Origin: Isoetes taiwanensis
Taxonomy: Eukaryota > Streptophyta > Lycopodiopsida > Isoetales > Isoetaceae
NCBI GenBank assembly: GCA_021234155.1
Contig: JAJEKV010000808.1
Coordinates: 1-64,000, forward strand
DNA: 64,000 nucleotides
Direction: 5' to 3'
This document shows positions 10,093 to 22,004 of the stretch, one piece after another (within the stretch, counting starts at the first letter, position 1; every line of letters begins with the position of its first letter). Below the pieces are notes generated by a model that saw nothing but the letters and a program-made list of their open reading frames with translations, had not been told where the DNA came from and searched no databases. The position numbers and the translations under genes were made by a program.

Positions 10093-12600
10093 ATTGTCTT
10101 GGGTTTGGGTTTTGATTCCTAGCAGCGGTAGCATCGGAGGCATTGTGGTCCTTGCATTAGTAGAATTGTGGCCAACAGGGAGGGAGAGAATAGATTGGCC
10201 AAGTGGAATGGAATTGAATGGCTAAAAGCTTCGTTCTTGAGTTTCTAAGACATAATCCTCTTGATTCATGCGACAAGGTAGTGAAACGATCTCTGTATAC
10301 AAAATATGAAAATGTGGATTGAAAACATATAAAATTGAAAAGTTGTGCAAACAAATTGAGGAAATCTAACACATTGAATTGCTCACCTTTCGATGAGAAT
10401 TGTCCGATGGGGCATTTGGGACATCATATCGAAATGTCTTGTATTTCCTCTCATTGTGGCTCCAAGAAAATTGAGGACCACGGCTTGAAAAATGTAAAAA
10501 TGGAGCTTCCATTTTTATTGGCCAAACATTCTTTGGGAGGAGTGCGTGGAGTGGGTGATCCACCCTACCGGATCCACTAAGACAAATGGAGTTCAGACCG
10601 GGGTATTGGGAAGTTCTTCGTTCTTCAAAAAGCGGTTGCCCTCGCCATGTCGGTAAAAATAGGCACTTGGGTTCTTAGCAGAATGGCATTTTTAGAACCG
10701 GGTTTCCTGCGTGGCAAAGGGAAGGTCGGTTTACGGGCTAATGGGGAGGCACCCTAAGCGCCTCTCCCGAATCTTTCTAGAACCTCGTTTTCCTTCTATT
10801 CGTTGAAAGAAGGAAACGCGTCATTTGTAAACACGTGTCAACGAAGAAAAAAAGATAGAGATCACGACGCTTAACTGCTTTCACAGCGGTTAAGTGAATG
10901 ACAAATTCGTCGTGTGATCCGATTAAAGGTGGTTACCATTTTGCGGGACAATTTTGGAAAATTTGTTTTGGTGGAGATTAGCTCTTTTGGCCATATCGTA
11001 AGGGGTATATGCATGTCGAGTTGTTATACTTTCCACTTTCCCACCGCTAGAATTCAACTTGAACTCTTTATCCTACCTATCCAATGTGTCCAACGACGTC
11101 GACGCTTTGTCGCTTAAGTTCATGTTTCCCCCGCTGATGGCAAGATACTCACCACGAAACCTATTGAGACAAAACCTCCCACTTCTTCACCTTGGGAGTT
11201 CTGTGAATGAGGCAAGAAACAAATTATAGGAGACATGGATTGAGATGAGGAGGAAGGCGGAGAGGATGCACATGAGGCCGAGGAGTGACATTACAAACAT
11301 TTGGCTCCAAAATTTGACAAAGGGAGTTGGTGACGCCGGGACAAGAGGCGGGCCAAAGTCACCATTATTTTGGGCGGCCAGTGACTTTAAAAATATGGGC
11401 CATTAAAATGGTTGCAACAAAGCGCAGCATCCCCTATGAAAATACGCCATGGATGCCAAAGTAAGCACCGCTCATTCTTCACCGCCAACTAATAATCGCT
11501 TTCGTAAAAAGAGGTACCAAAACCGATTGGTCGTGCCGAATCGGCGGGAAATCTTTAACCCAAGATATGAGCCATTTTGAGACCCCAAATCCACCCTAAT
11601 GTATAGCTCTCGCTTTCTTGGTAGAGATCTGTGCCTTCAATCGGTGGGGGGGCCATGTTCGCCGACGGATTAACTTTTGCATGTGGTAGTGCTTCGTTTT
11701 TGGGCTTTGCAAGAGTGGGTGCATCCCACCGAGGGGCAAACAAAACGGCTCATTCAAATCAGCCTCACCCTCATGATATCCGACATATCCATAATGTGTT
11801 GATAGTAACTTACCTCTAGTGTGAGAGAGAGGAGCAACTTAATTTAAAGGAGTGTCTCATGTCAAAAGGCGCTAGATATGGATAAGTGGGGAAGGGCTCA
11901 AAAGGCATTAAACGTATCTATTGGGAACACGTATCCACCATGTATTTAAATTTCAAATCTCTCCCCTTCCCCCCGCAAAATTGAATTCTAATTTTCCGCC
12001 CATCCGTTTAAACGTTGAATACTTGTTTCCCCCCAAAACCAATATGGTATGTCTCCATTCAGTTGTTCACATCCTTTCCTATTGCATGACTGGTCTCTTA
12101 CTCACACCCTTTCCTCTTGCAGGATTTGTCTCTTACTGAAATTACAAGGCGCTATAAGGTTATCAATGTGGTACTATATATCTTATCTGTTTATCTGTAA
12201 ATGAAATTACATGGCACTATAAGATTATCGCGTGGCACTAGACCTTTCTACCGATCATATTAAGGTTAGTTCTCCACATGTATGTTTGTAGTTTATCTAC
12301 TTACTTAAATTGTGTTGGGGGTGTGTCCTCCTTTTTCCGGCCGCCTGTGTACATGGAAATCCGGCGAAAAAGCGAAATTTTGGGATCAGGAAGTTGAAAA
12401 TCCGGCCAAAAAATTGGGGCAAATTTTCTTTTCCTCTGCTACCCATTTGGGCGGTGCTGTGGTAGCCGTTATAATCCGTGCTTCAAACTCTTCAAATCCA
12501 TTTCAATGTCCAGCACCCACCGCCTAAATATTTAGTTCCGAAAATATGATGTGAGGGAGTGAGGCGGTGCGGTGATCTTCTTAAATCATTTTGGGGCTCG
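10093..12600. other. No recognised gene
   Basis: Only short frames without domain likeness are present, for example 11631-11819. No tandem repeat, tRNA or recognisable transposon protein was seen. Confidence 0.4.
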
Positions 12601-12961
12601 TATCTACAGGCTGGTGATGGCAAAGGCGTTTGAAGGTCCTTGCTGGAATACCACTGCGGAGCCGTTGCTTCATTCTCTGCAGATTTCAGTGAACCATTTC
12701 AGATTTATAGACAAAGCAGAGCGGGCAAGCAAGAGCAGATTTTCTTCTTAGAACTTGGGATTTTGAAGCCGATTCCACTGAAGCAGGTTTGAAACTTATC
12801 AGAGCAGGAGTTTACGCTTCTATTTGTGCCTGTTTTTTCCCCTTTTCAGCTTTTTTCTTTCAATCGTCCACTAATCTCTCGAAACGGCAGATTAGCTTGG
12901 CGTGATGATCGAACCTGATCGAATCAGATTCTACATTTTGGGATTTTAGCGGGTTTTGCAG

Positions 12962-13396
12962 GGCAAAGGACGATCTGAAGCAGGTATAAAATATAACAGG
13001 AGTTCTATTACGATTTTGCTGGTATATTTTCTACAAGTTTATGCTTCTATTTCCAGTCGTTGAAGCAGGGATCTCTGAAACAAAGCATTAAGGTACGTTC
13101 CAGCAGCTTCAGATTTTAGAAAAAATCCAGCTTTATATCTTAGTATTCTTGCTTTTTATTTGCAGTTCTTGAAGCTTAGGAGTCGTTGAAGCTTAGGAGC
13201 AAAGGAATAAGGTACAATCTGATTAATCTGTGTGCTTTCTAGATACAAATACGAGAAGATAAATTTGAAATAAAGAGGGGGTTTATAAGCAGAGCACCAA
13301 GCAAAATCTCGAAAGCTAATCCATCAGTCAGAAAGCTAATTCCAGAGCAGCTGTCTATTCCAGAGCAGCTAGAAAGGAGCTCAGAACAAAATGCCG

Positions 13397-13431
<35 letters not shown>

Positions 13432-13743
13432 GGTAGTGCATTTTACTAATTTTGGGGCAAATGTGATAGTCCAAATAGATCTGTACAAGCATGATGGATC
13501 TTCCGGCGCTGACCTATTTAGGAGAAAAGGAATGGAAATATCTTCAACAGATCTGCTGCTTTCGGCTACTGGAAAGCCACTGAACATATAGACTGCAAAA
13601 TTAGCAAGCTTCAAGCTGTGGGTCTTAACTAAAGTTAAATCTCTGATTTACAATCTTCTCCAACGTTAAATCTTAGTGTGCTGGCAGTTGTTGAAGCATA
13701 GGAGTCGCCCGAAGAATAGGAATCGATGAAGCAGAGGATTAAG
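12962..13743 (+). repeat. Series of similar exon-like modules around the NAC relic
   Basis: Four short modules, each preceded by a pyrimidine-plus-CAG acceptor-like site and followed by GTA, lie at 12962-12983, 13057-13092, 13166-13211 and 13688-13743. Three start with a variant of tcgTTGAAGCA and end in ATTAAG or AATAAG before gta. A related 'gaagcag|gt' occurs at 12786. Internally the modules repeat 'gaagcataggag'. They look like repeatedly duplicated non-coding leader exons. Splicing is inferred, not shown. Confidence 0.45.
13391..13618 (+). pseudogene. NAC-domain transcription factor fragment, frameshifted
   Basis: The ATG at 13391 opens [18 protein letters not shown], the hallmark N-terminal NAC subdomain A. 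IDLYKHD, matching subdomain B, follows near 13470. After that the frame breaks: GEKEW (subdomain C) is readable near 13521 in a second frame, and GYWKAT (subdomain D) near 13564 in a third. The annotated frame stops at 13591. The DNA-binding domain is therefore damaged and only about half present. NAC proteins are plant-specific transcription factors; this copy should not make one. It sits among repeated exon-like modules, suggesting a gene fragment duplicated or captured with its leader. Confidence 0.85.
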
Positions 13744-13749
13744 GTATAA

Positions 13750-15460
13750 TCTTTTCTTTCTTTCTGGGGTTAACCTGCTGTGGCCCGTAAGTTTGCATCC
13801 TCTTATTTTAACAAGCAGCCCGTAAACATGGTATAAACACTGGCTGTGCTTTTTGCAGAAGGGGCCGATTTTCTAATTATCAGTAGCAGGCTTTTATTTG
13901 ACATCCGTGTTAATTGTAGAGCCCCATCTACTGTTAATCATTTTCCTAGGATTAGAATTTGCATGCAGATCCAAAGCACCTTAGAAATTGAAGTAAATAC
14001 AGAAAATTCCACCCCATCTCGGGATTCCCATTATCATTAGCAAGTGGGTGTTTATTTGACATACGAGTTGGTTATAGAGCACATTTTGCATAATTTCGCT
14101 GCATATTTTGGCTTACTGGCTGCCTCCTTTCACTATGCAGAATTCCCACTTTTAAGCACCTGCATTTCAATTTCACAGCTGAAAACCTGGTACCCATAAT
14201 CGTTTTATGCCTCAAGCTGCTAAAATGTTCACCGTGTAATTGTTTCTGCTGCCTAGCTGGACCAGAAGTTCTTAGCCTCATTTCCATTGCACACACACCA
14301 TACGGTTCTTTGCAATAGTTGTATGTCTTCATCATGGTTTTCTTAGCTCCATTTACCACTAAAGTATACTGATTTGATGTTCTAGAACTTATTAATGTTT
14401 GCACTTTGTGGCACAATACAGGGAAGGATATGTCTGCCATTTGATGCATTGGGCTTGATCTTTGTTGGGCTTGATCTTTGTTGTGGCTGCACGTGCAAGC
14501 AAGTCTAAAGGGGGCACCAACAAGCAGATAAGTTAAATCTAATGCCCTTCATTCAGATAAAAAGATGTTCCCTACAAAAGTCTATACAAAGATGTGGCGT
14601 GAATGTTTGTAATCAGTGTCTTCTGCATATGCACTAAATTAAACAGAATATAAGGTGGTCTCTATGTACAGGATTCTCCAAGTATAGTTGAACTGCATGT
14701 GGGATGAAGAATAAGAACACAGTTTAAATGCTTTTCATGTCCCTTTTTGTTTCACATGGAAATTGTCATTTTGAATGTAACTTTCAACTAGCTATCTGTT
14801 TGGTTTTATCTGAAATCTCATTTACGTTTCTTTTACACTTCAATATCTTTTGGAGTTTGCTACAGTTTGGCTTATTTTCTCTTTATGAATTGTACGTGTA
14901 AATGTCATGCTTGATCATAAATTTGAATATGAAATTGTGCAGAATAGAAAACAAATGCAGATTGTACAACAAAGTGTAATGAGCATAAACAGACATATAA
15001 GCATTATCAGAAAGCATTGAATTTCTGCTAATTTTTTTTGGCAACAACAGAGGTTTTGGTATACCACATCATCATCCTGCAAGAGCAAAACAAATAATTA
15101 TGTAGACGTGATAATAAATAATTATGTATGTAGACGTAGTTTAAAATGTATGACTTCGGAAATAGATTTGTTTCAAATAAAAGACAATTTATCAAAGGCC
15201 TTAGTCTCTCAAGCAAAACATTGGACTTCATTAGTTAAAATAATGGAATTGCTTAATATTCTATTGGCCATCATTTGTTGGTGTATTTGAAAAGAAGTGG
15301 AATGTTTGGATCGGTGGCCTTTTGAAGCTGGAAACAGTTTGTGTATTATGCCTAACAACTTTTCCCTTAGAATGGTTTGTGCTCCATCTTTGTTTTATGT
15401 TCTGGATTGTTGGAAATAATTTGTTATACTAAACTTTTTGCCACACAGAATAGTTTGTGC
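13750..15460. other. No recognised gene
   Basis: A/T-rich sequence typical of plant intergenic or intronic DNA. Frames such as 14072-14449 on the minus strand have no domain likeness. No repeat family was identified. Confidence 0.4.
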
Positions 15461-15466
15461 ACTAAC

Positions 15467-15585
15467 ATCACTTCTATTCTAGCAACTACATTTGTAGCGC
15501 CAAATTCGAGGGGAATGTGGAATGCTATCACTTCTATTCTAGCAACTACATTTGTAGCCAAATTTCGAGGGGAATGTGGAATGCT
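15467..15585 (+). repeat. 60-bp unit in two tandem copies
   Basis: 15467-15526 is repeated almost exactly at 15527-15585. The unit begins atcacttctattctagcaac and ends in ggaatgtggaatgct, with one small indel between copies. The near identity indicates a recent duplication. Confidence 0.95.
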
Positions 15586-15714
15586 ATATCCGCAAAGGAT
15601 AAGATTGAACTTTGCATGGAAAAAAAAAACATTGAATGTAATAAATAGATGAAACTCGACATATGTGGTGAGCAATTTACAAAAACGTTTAATCCCATCG
15701 GATGCAACTCAACA

Positions 15715-15800
15715 TCTGTTGATTAAACAGTTGATTAACATACACTCAATTAAAGGTTCATCAACATAAACTCAATTAAAGGTTGATCAACATAAACTTT
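15715..15800 (+). repeat. Short repeats of 'tcaacataaactcaattaaaggt'-type words
   Basis: Three adjacent copies of a roughly 24-base word with small changes (tgattaacatacactcaatt, tcatcaacataaactcaatt, tgatcaacataaacttta). They are non-coding. Confidence 0.75.
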
Positions 15801-16144
15801 ATAGGCATGTGATTTGGATTGCATCATTGATGGTTTCTATATTGATTGAAGGCCCATATAAAGATTGTTGTAATGTGGGTTCTTAAAGTTTGATCAAGGA
15901 AAAGGTTAGATGCCAAGGAAAAATACAAGTCAGGACATTAGCCCGGCAACACCGGGCACACGTTTACTAGTTCTTTCTTACCTATAGTCCTTTTTAAATG
16001 TAAGAATGGAAGTCTTTTAGAAGTTGGCTTTAAGGTTCTATCACTTAGAAATCTAGAGTGACACAGATACTTAGAAATCCCAAGCAAGACATGCCCTTAG
16101 AAATACATTTGAAGGCCTAGACTTCTCTTGCACAGGCCCTTTGG

Positions 16145-16405
16145 ATAAATCCGGGCTTGATTTCTTGAAAATGGCTCTCATCTTCTATTCTGCTTCTTTA
16201 TCCCTTTCCATAAATCCGGGTTTGATTTCTTGAAAACGGCTCTCATCTTCGTTTACGCTTCTTTATCCCTTTCCATAAATCCGGGGTTTGATTTCTTGAA
16301 AAACGGCTCTCATCTTACGTTTACGCTTCTTTATCCCTTTTCATAAATTTGGGCTTGATTTCTTGAAAACGGCTCTCATCTTCTATTTCGCGTTTTTTAT
16401 TTGCA
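16145..16405 (+). repeat. Four tandem copies of a 65-68 bp unit
   Basis: Units begin near 16145, 16210, 16275 and 16343, each reading 'ataaatccgggcttgattt', then 'cggctctcatctt', then 'cttctttatcccttt'. Copies differ by small indels. No coding potential was seen. Confidence 0.9.
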
Positions 16406-16858
16406 ACATTATCGGAGAAAACAACTGGTTTGTAGTGGCGATTTGAAGCCCGAGAACAAGAACACAATTTAATCATTGGGGGATGTGAATGAAAATACTG
16501 ATTAAAATCCGTCGGATTGAATTTGAAGAAAGTTAATATGAATTGGATCAGGCGGAATTTGAGGGAAAATAGAGATGCAGAGGTCCGGGAGCATCGTAGA
16601 GTTATTCGCAGATACATGCAAACTGGCCCTATGAATATCGTCTACACAGCAAAATCAATTTTCAGAGAATAATGTCATGTTCTACAAAAGCCTTATTTCT
16701 AGTTAGATGCAAAATATAAACCTCTGTATGTAGAATAGACCTCTATATGTAGAATATATAAACCTGTATATGCAGAATAGACAAAGCATCTGATGTTCCA
16801 TTTCTTCGGTCAGATTTCTCTTTGTCTTTTAGTGCTCTAGGCAAATGGGATCCAGGAA

Positions 16859-17560
16859 GTGGTCAGGAAGGAGTTGTTGATGAAACCGGTTTCTATTTGT
16901 GTGGGTAAGCCTCTAAAAAATGCTGTTGTTGAATTAAAATTGAAATCGTTGCAAGCTAGGGGTTTAATAGGATGCATCCATCATGAGGGGGTCAGGCTTC
17001 ATCACCTCAAAAGTGAGCTTGAAAAAATTGAAATTGGGATCTCCATCCAAGCCATATACTGGATGGAATTCCCCTTCTTTATGTTGGAATGTGGTAATAC
17101 CCAGTCGGTTACTCTGCTCCTAAAACAGGGTACCATATCCAAAACAAACACCCAGTGTTTCTTTCAAAAATGATATCCCTCTTTTGACCCACAGACCTTT
17201 ACTGAATTCTTTCATCCTGCTTGGACTTCTCTGCAAGGGCTTAACCCAATGTATTGGAATGAGCCATCATTGAATGGTCTGTTCCCACAACACGGGCAAC
17301 TTTATCGGAATAGAGGTGAGACAGGATCAAGCCCCTCGAGTTTAGGTGCAGGTTGACATTCTGAAAGAAGTCCCTGACTCGGTTGAGTATGTTGATTACT
17401 TTGGTAATCAGAGAACATTAAAATTCCAATGGCAATGTCTCCCGACACCTTGCACTTTATGCAGTCTTAGATTGCGTGGAGGTCAGGTATGCAAGGGAAA
17501 GGTAGTTGAAGCAATACATCAGCAAAAGGAGGCCCATGAGATAGAGGAATGAATTACTCC
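16859..17560 (+). pseudogene. DUF4283-like remnant (LINE ORF1-type)
   Basis: The frame at 17346-17552 contains VDILKEVPDSVEYVDYFG and then CLPTPCTLC, resembling the end of plant DUF4283 regions, where '[VI]D[IL]-K-LP' is followed by 'P-C-C' and a zinc knuckle. The stretch before it (16859-17173) could be the damaged N-terminal part, and 'MYWNEPS' near 17250 recalls the family's 'yW' segment. Stops separate the pieces and the zinc knuckle is incomplete. Such domains sit in ORF1 of plant L1-type LINEs and in related gene copies. No RT follows, so the remnant is truncated. Confidence 0.5.
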
Positions 17561-18115
17561 CTCCATGCAAAGACCCAAAGGAAGCAACAATAATAGATAT
17601 GGAAACATTAATGGTAGTGCCAGGAGGAAGGCTAAAAAAGCAAAGGCCAGAAAAAAAAAAAGAGAAAGACAGATGCAGAACAGGAGCACCAAAGGATGAA
17701 GAATAGCAAGAAGGAATAGAAAAAGAAGGTCAGATTTCAGGAAGATCCTGAAAAGGTAAAAGTCCTCCATAACCCGTATTCCAAGGGAAATGAAGTTTTG
17801 GATCCAAATGCTATTACAATCACTGCTGCTCATCAACTGAGAGCTCAAATTCTGATCCTCAAGGAACCAAACAGACCTTCCATAAATGGATACTCAGAAT
17901 CAGATGATTCTGTGGGAAAGCATCCTGGGGAAACTTCTGGGACCCATCCTTTCCCCTGTTCCCCCTTTTCAGTTGTGGAATTATTAGGATCATGACACAC
18001 AGAATTTGACTAAGCTGGATTCTTCCATCTAGTAGGTGGAAGAGAAGATACGAAAGATCATGAGCAAAATATACAGAATCTGCCCATGATGGATTCACCT
18101 ATCAATGAACCTTAA

Positions 18116-18470
18116 CTGTAAGTTAGATGCATGCAATTAAGATTAGATGTATCTTCATTATTGATCATGTTATATAGATGTACGATGTTGGTTGATCTTA
18201 TGTTTGCACCTATTGTGTATTGAGAAGGGAGATAGAGAGCTAGTGGCTATTATGTAGATGATGCTTCTAGTTTAAACCCTTATTTCCTATTATTATGCGA
18301 CCTGTGCATAGGAACCCACGCGGCTACGGAGGCTATGGAGTGACTTAGCACCATACAACGAGGCTAGTGGCAAAGCAAAGGGAGGCCCCTGCTAAGCGCG
18401 GCTACTGGGTACCCATAGTGGGCTAGGCTTATAGTCGGTCACCTCTTGCTGATAGAGCCCGCCGCAATCC
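18116..18470 (-). repeat. LTR-like repeat family, inverted partial copy
   Basis: Read on the minus strand this matches the 45.35-45.65 kb part of the copy at 44607. Shared words are gatgatgcttctagttta, ggctatggagtga, cttatagtcggtcac and gatgttggttgatc. It is the only copy in this orientation in the window. Confidence 0.75.
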
Positions 18471-18718
18471 ATTGCTGCAGATCTTCAATGATTGGGCACT
18501 TCAATGATTGAGCACTTGAGCCGTTGTTTGTGATTTCGAGCATATTAGGCTCCTGTCTCTCCGTACATGGCCTCGACTGGTTGCATAAAAGGAAAATCTT
18601 GACTGAATCTTATTCAATTATATGAATCTAGTGAAGGATACCATGACATTTATGGAGGAATCTTTGTGTGACTACAAATTTAGAGTTCTCTGCTGGATGC
18701 TCTACTACAGAAGAAGCC

Positions 18719-19147
18719 ATGGGTTCAAGAAAAAGGAAATCCCACGAAGTCTTTGGTGATGGTATGAATGAATTTGCTCTGGAACCAAAGAGGGCAAGAA
18801 CAGATGTATTTTTAGAGCCAACTAGGTCCACAATTCGCCTGCTAATTGCCGTTGATGGCTGGCTCAATTTTGATGGCCGTAATCCTGCAATAAGAGATGA
18901 CCTGAATGGTGAGCTACCTGATATAGATTTTGAGCTGCCCAAACAGGTAGAATCATTTCAGCCGGCCGATATTGTAAACGACATAAACTTTGAGCTGGCC
19001 AAACAAGTTGAATCCTTCCAGCTTGCTGACATTGTAGATGAGATAGATTTCGAGTTGCCCAAACAGGTGGAATCCTTTCACCTGGCTGACATTGTAGAAG
19101 AGCGTCCTGATATTGGAATCTTTGCCGTGCACTGTTTGGGTACGTGA
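18719..19147 (+). CDS. Hypothetical protein with three 20-residue repeats
   Basis: The ATG at 18719 lies in a good plant context (gccATGG) and opens a 142-residue frame. Residues 2-6 (GSRKR) and a later PKRAR are basic clusters of nuclear-signal type. From about residue 68 three tandem 20-residue units follow, each of the form [DE]I[DN]FEL.KQVESF..ADIV. They are encoded by exact 60-bp units at 18920-18979, 18980-19039 and 19040-19099. The frame ends at a tga just after a GTACGT that could be a splice donor, so this may be one exon of a longer gene. I recognise no family. The protein is acidic in the repeats. It could also be a spurious frame in duplicated DNA. Confidence 0.45.
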   Translation: MGSRKRKSHEVFGDGMNEFALEPKRARTDVFLEPTRSTIRLLIAVDGWLNFDGRNPAIRDDLNGELPDIDFELPKQVESFQPADIVNDINFELAKQVESFQLADIVDEIDFELPKQVESFHLADIVEERPDIGIFAVHCLGT

Positions 19148-19391
19148 TAATGTATTAGTGTGCAATGAGTGCCCTCGCAAGTTGTGATTGGAGAAATTGA
19201 TAAATTTGGTCGTTGCAAGCGTTGCCTTAAGGAATCTGGAGGTGTACCTTTATGGATTCTAAACTGACCCCGATAATATTGTAGTATGAACACTTCTGTT
19301 TCAGCCATCTTTCAATGGAATAATAGCGTGGACTATAAGTTTTAGCCTTCTATCTGTGTTAGTTCTGTGTTCAAAATTGCTGAACCATGTG

Positions 19392-20422
19392 TCAGATCAT
19401 TTGCATTGCAGAGACAAGTAAAGTGACGTAAGATGGTTCAGAAAAACTTTGCCTCCCATCCTGGGTTCTAATCTCCCCATCAATTTCCTGCACCACAAAC
19501 TCATATTGTTGAATAAACTCGATAATTTTGTAAGTTAAACTAATTAACTTACTTTCAAAAACAAAATGACTTCAATCCAGACTTACCACAAAGGGAGTCC
19601 CTGGTACATGGACGAAAAACTTGGCTATGTTTCCACTCTTTCGCTCATCATATGCTATCTGCTGAAAAAGGAAAATGCAAACATTAAGCAGAATCTTGGT
19701 CCATGAGATTATTAGTGAAGCTCAGCTTCCTGAATTGTACCTGGTACTATCAGATCAAGCAACCCAATTACTTGAATAGGATTGAAGACCTAGTTTCAAT
19801 CTATATTGTGCTTAACATGGGCACAAGAGCCCAAGCAGTGCAAAAGCACATCAATGGGTTCTAAATCCTTCCTTACCAGGATTTAATCAACATATAATCT
19901 CTCATAGCAAATGAAGTCTAGCTTCATTATGGCACAACACCCAGACTGTTCTAAGCAAGCAAAGAATGGTGCAAAATGGCAAATATTGGATCTTCTATGA
20001 CCTCTTAGAGGTCCGATTGGTCTGCCCTGATCAGACCACCTTGAATTGCAAGGATTAGAGCAGTCCAGAGGGCTTCCAAGCTCTTTAGAATCCGGACAGC
20101 TAGGGTAGAACAGACGGCTACTTACTAGGCTCCGTGTTAAAATCTCGGAACAGGTTCCACTGCTTAGAGAGATCGGGATGCGGCAAGGCGGCCATGCTAC
20201 TGCTACAACTACTACTAGATTCATCCTCGAGACTACTGATACCAGGGAACCAGCCATTTATGTCATGAACTCTATCAAAGAAACTGAACAGATGAGGACT
20301 AGAGGGCGCAGAGTCCTCCTTCACTACTCCATCATGAGCTGGGTTATCATCGAGAAATGCATATCCAGAATAGCTCCCCGGGATTGGCATCGTGAAAACC
20401 CAAGCGGCACGATAATGTGATT
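19392..20422 (-). CDS. Spliced host gene of unknown function (3' part)
   Basis: Three plausible exons are read right to left on the minus strand. The first, 20422-20126, is entered by a ttttcttag acceptor and left at GTAAGT; it encodes a serine-rich segment with MPIPGSYSGYAFLDD and DINGWFPGISSLEDE. The second, 19661-19587 (25 codons), runs from a TTTTTCAG acceptor to GTAAGT and reads QIAYDERKSGNIAKFFVHVP. The last, 19487-19392, follows TGGTGCAG, reads EIDGEIRTQDGRQSF and ends in tga. The last two join in frame. The first ends in a different phase, so a further small exon between 20125 and 19662 is likely. Upstream exons were not found. I do not recognise the protein. Confidence 0.55.
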
Positions 20423-20639
20423 CTAAGAAAAAAAAATGCAAAAAAAAAAAACCACAAAGCCTTTGAACCGTGAAGCAACTGAATGTTCTTTTTTTCCTTT
20501 TAGACAGAGATGACGTCTTGATGTGATCTGATGATTGCTAAGATATTCCTTGACATGAGGTTTTATCCACGATGGCAATAACTCCTCCAACCAAAATATC
20601 TTCTTATTATCCTGTCTACGGCTTCGGAATTATAACATG

Positions 20640-22000
20640 CCCACATTCATAATTACCCGATATTATCCTCTCTTAAATGCTTGCAATATCAAATCATTTA
20701 AATGTAATCACATTTGCTTCACAAGTGTCCACATCTTAGTGGATGTGCACTTATATAAATATAAGGGTTCCACTTTCGGTCCGCAACAACTCATCTGCTT
20801 GAGTTTTTGGGCGCTTTCTTCTCCCTTCCTGATTGCCTTGACAAGGTATAATGGGATAGTAATTTTTTCCCCTATCCTTAAAATTTTAGTGTTCTTCATT
20901 CACATGTGCTTTGATCTGAATTCATGCCCCCACTCCCCTACCACCCCTTCCTCCCCTCTCCCCAAGCACGTGTTCTAGCTCTTTCTTTGTGTTTTTGGTC
21001 CCTTCGTTATTCCTTCCTATTTCCCTTTAGTTCCCCTCCTATAATGTTAGCACTTTCTCTTTTACCCCAAAAAAAAAAAAAAAAAAAAAAGCGGTCTGAA
21101 AGACATGGGTTTTAAGACAAGAAATCCCATTTGGGAAATCCAGCTTTAAAGTTGCAGCCTTGGATAAGATTAGGTGTTGAACCTTATCCAAGCCTTGATA
21201 AGGATCAATAACAAGAAAAAAAAAAAGAAGAACAAAAGATCAATACATAGATACAAGAGAAAACAGGAAAAAAATGTTCAACCAAGCAAGGTAGAACATA
21301 AGTATAAAAGCAGAGCAATATAGAAGACTTTAAAATGGATAGAATAATGACTAATGATAACAAATAAAAAATTGACTAAGTACAACATAATAACAGAATA
21401 GACAAGATATCTTAGAGAAAAAAAGCAAGGAACGAACAACCTAGCAGCATATGAAGTAAAGTAAAATATGAACAAAGGAAAAAATGTACAACAGTAGGGA
21501 AAAATTGGAAAAGAAAAATAATAACATAACAGGTCTTAGTACTAGAAGCAATAAAAACAGCATATCAAGAAATTTATATTCCCAACATAGAATAATGTTG
21601 CACGTAAATTGAAGTATGTAGAAAAACAGACCCATATAAAGAACCAAGAGATGCGTAATAGCAATCAAAAATTAAAAACGTAAATATCTATATAAAGGTC
21701 AGAATTAAGACTGATATAACAAGGCAATAAAGCCAACAAGATGTTTTTTGTAACATAGAACCAAAGTAGACCAGAAGAACCATTTAGATAAAGTTTAACA
21801 AAAAAGGAAACCAACTAGAATCTGAAGTCTGTAGAATATCACCACACGGAAGAAATTGCAGATATGAGCAGAAACCATGCTCGAGATCAACCCAAGAAAC
21901 CACACGGAGGGTTTAGTCCGGTTACCTGCAGTAGAACCATAACAAAATTAGCCTGAGAAGGGTAATAAGTTAAGCTACATGCAGCTAAGCAGAGGACAAA
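20640..22000. other. No recognised gene; poly(A) run at 21067-21090
   Basis: This is an A/T-rich interval. A segment near 21038-21070 (ctataatgttagcactttct, then a run of A) resembles one near 25546-25570 (ctatagtgttagcactttcc), hinting at a dispersed repeat. Minus-strand hydrophobic frames near 21278-21668 are composition artefacts. Confidence 0.4.
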
Positions 22001-22004
22001 ACCA

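Noticed and set aside
9605-10122. Arginine-rich frames in the CpG-dense segment
   Set aside because: Open on both strands at once and built from CG dinucleotides; no domain or even composition.
16321-16617. 98-codon minus-strand frame
   Set aside because: Its end overlaps the 66-bp tandem array and the product has no domain likeness.
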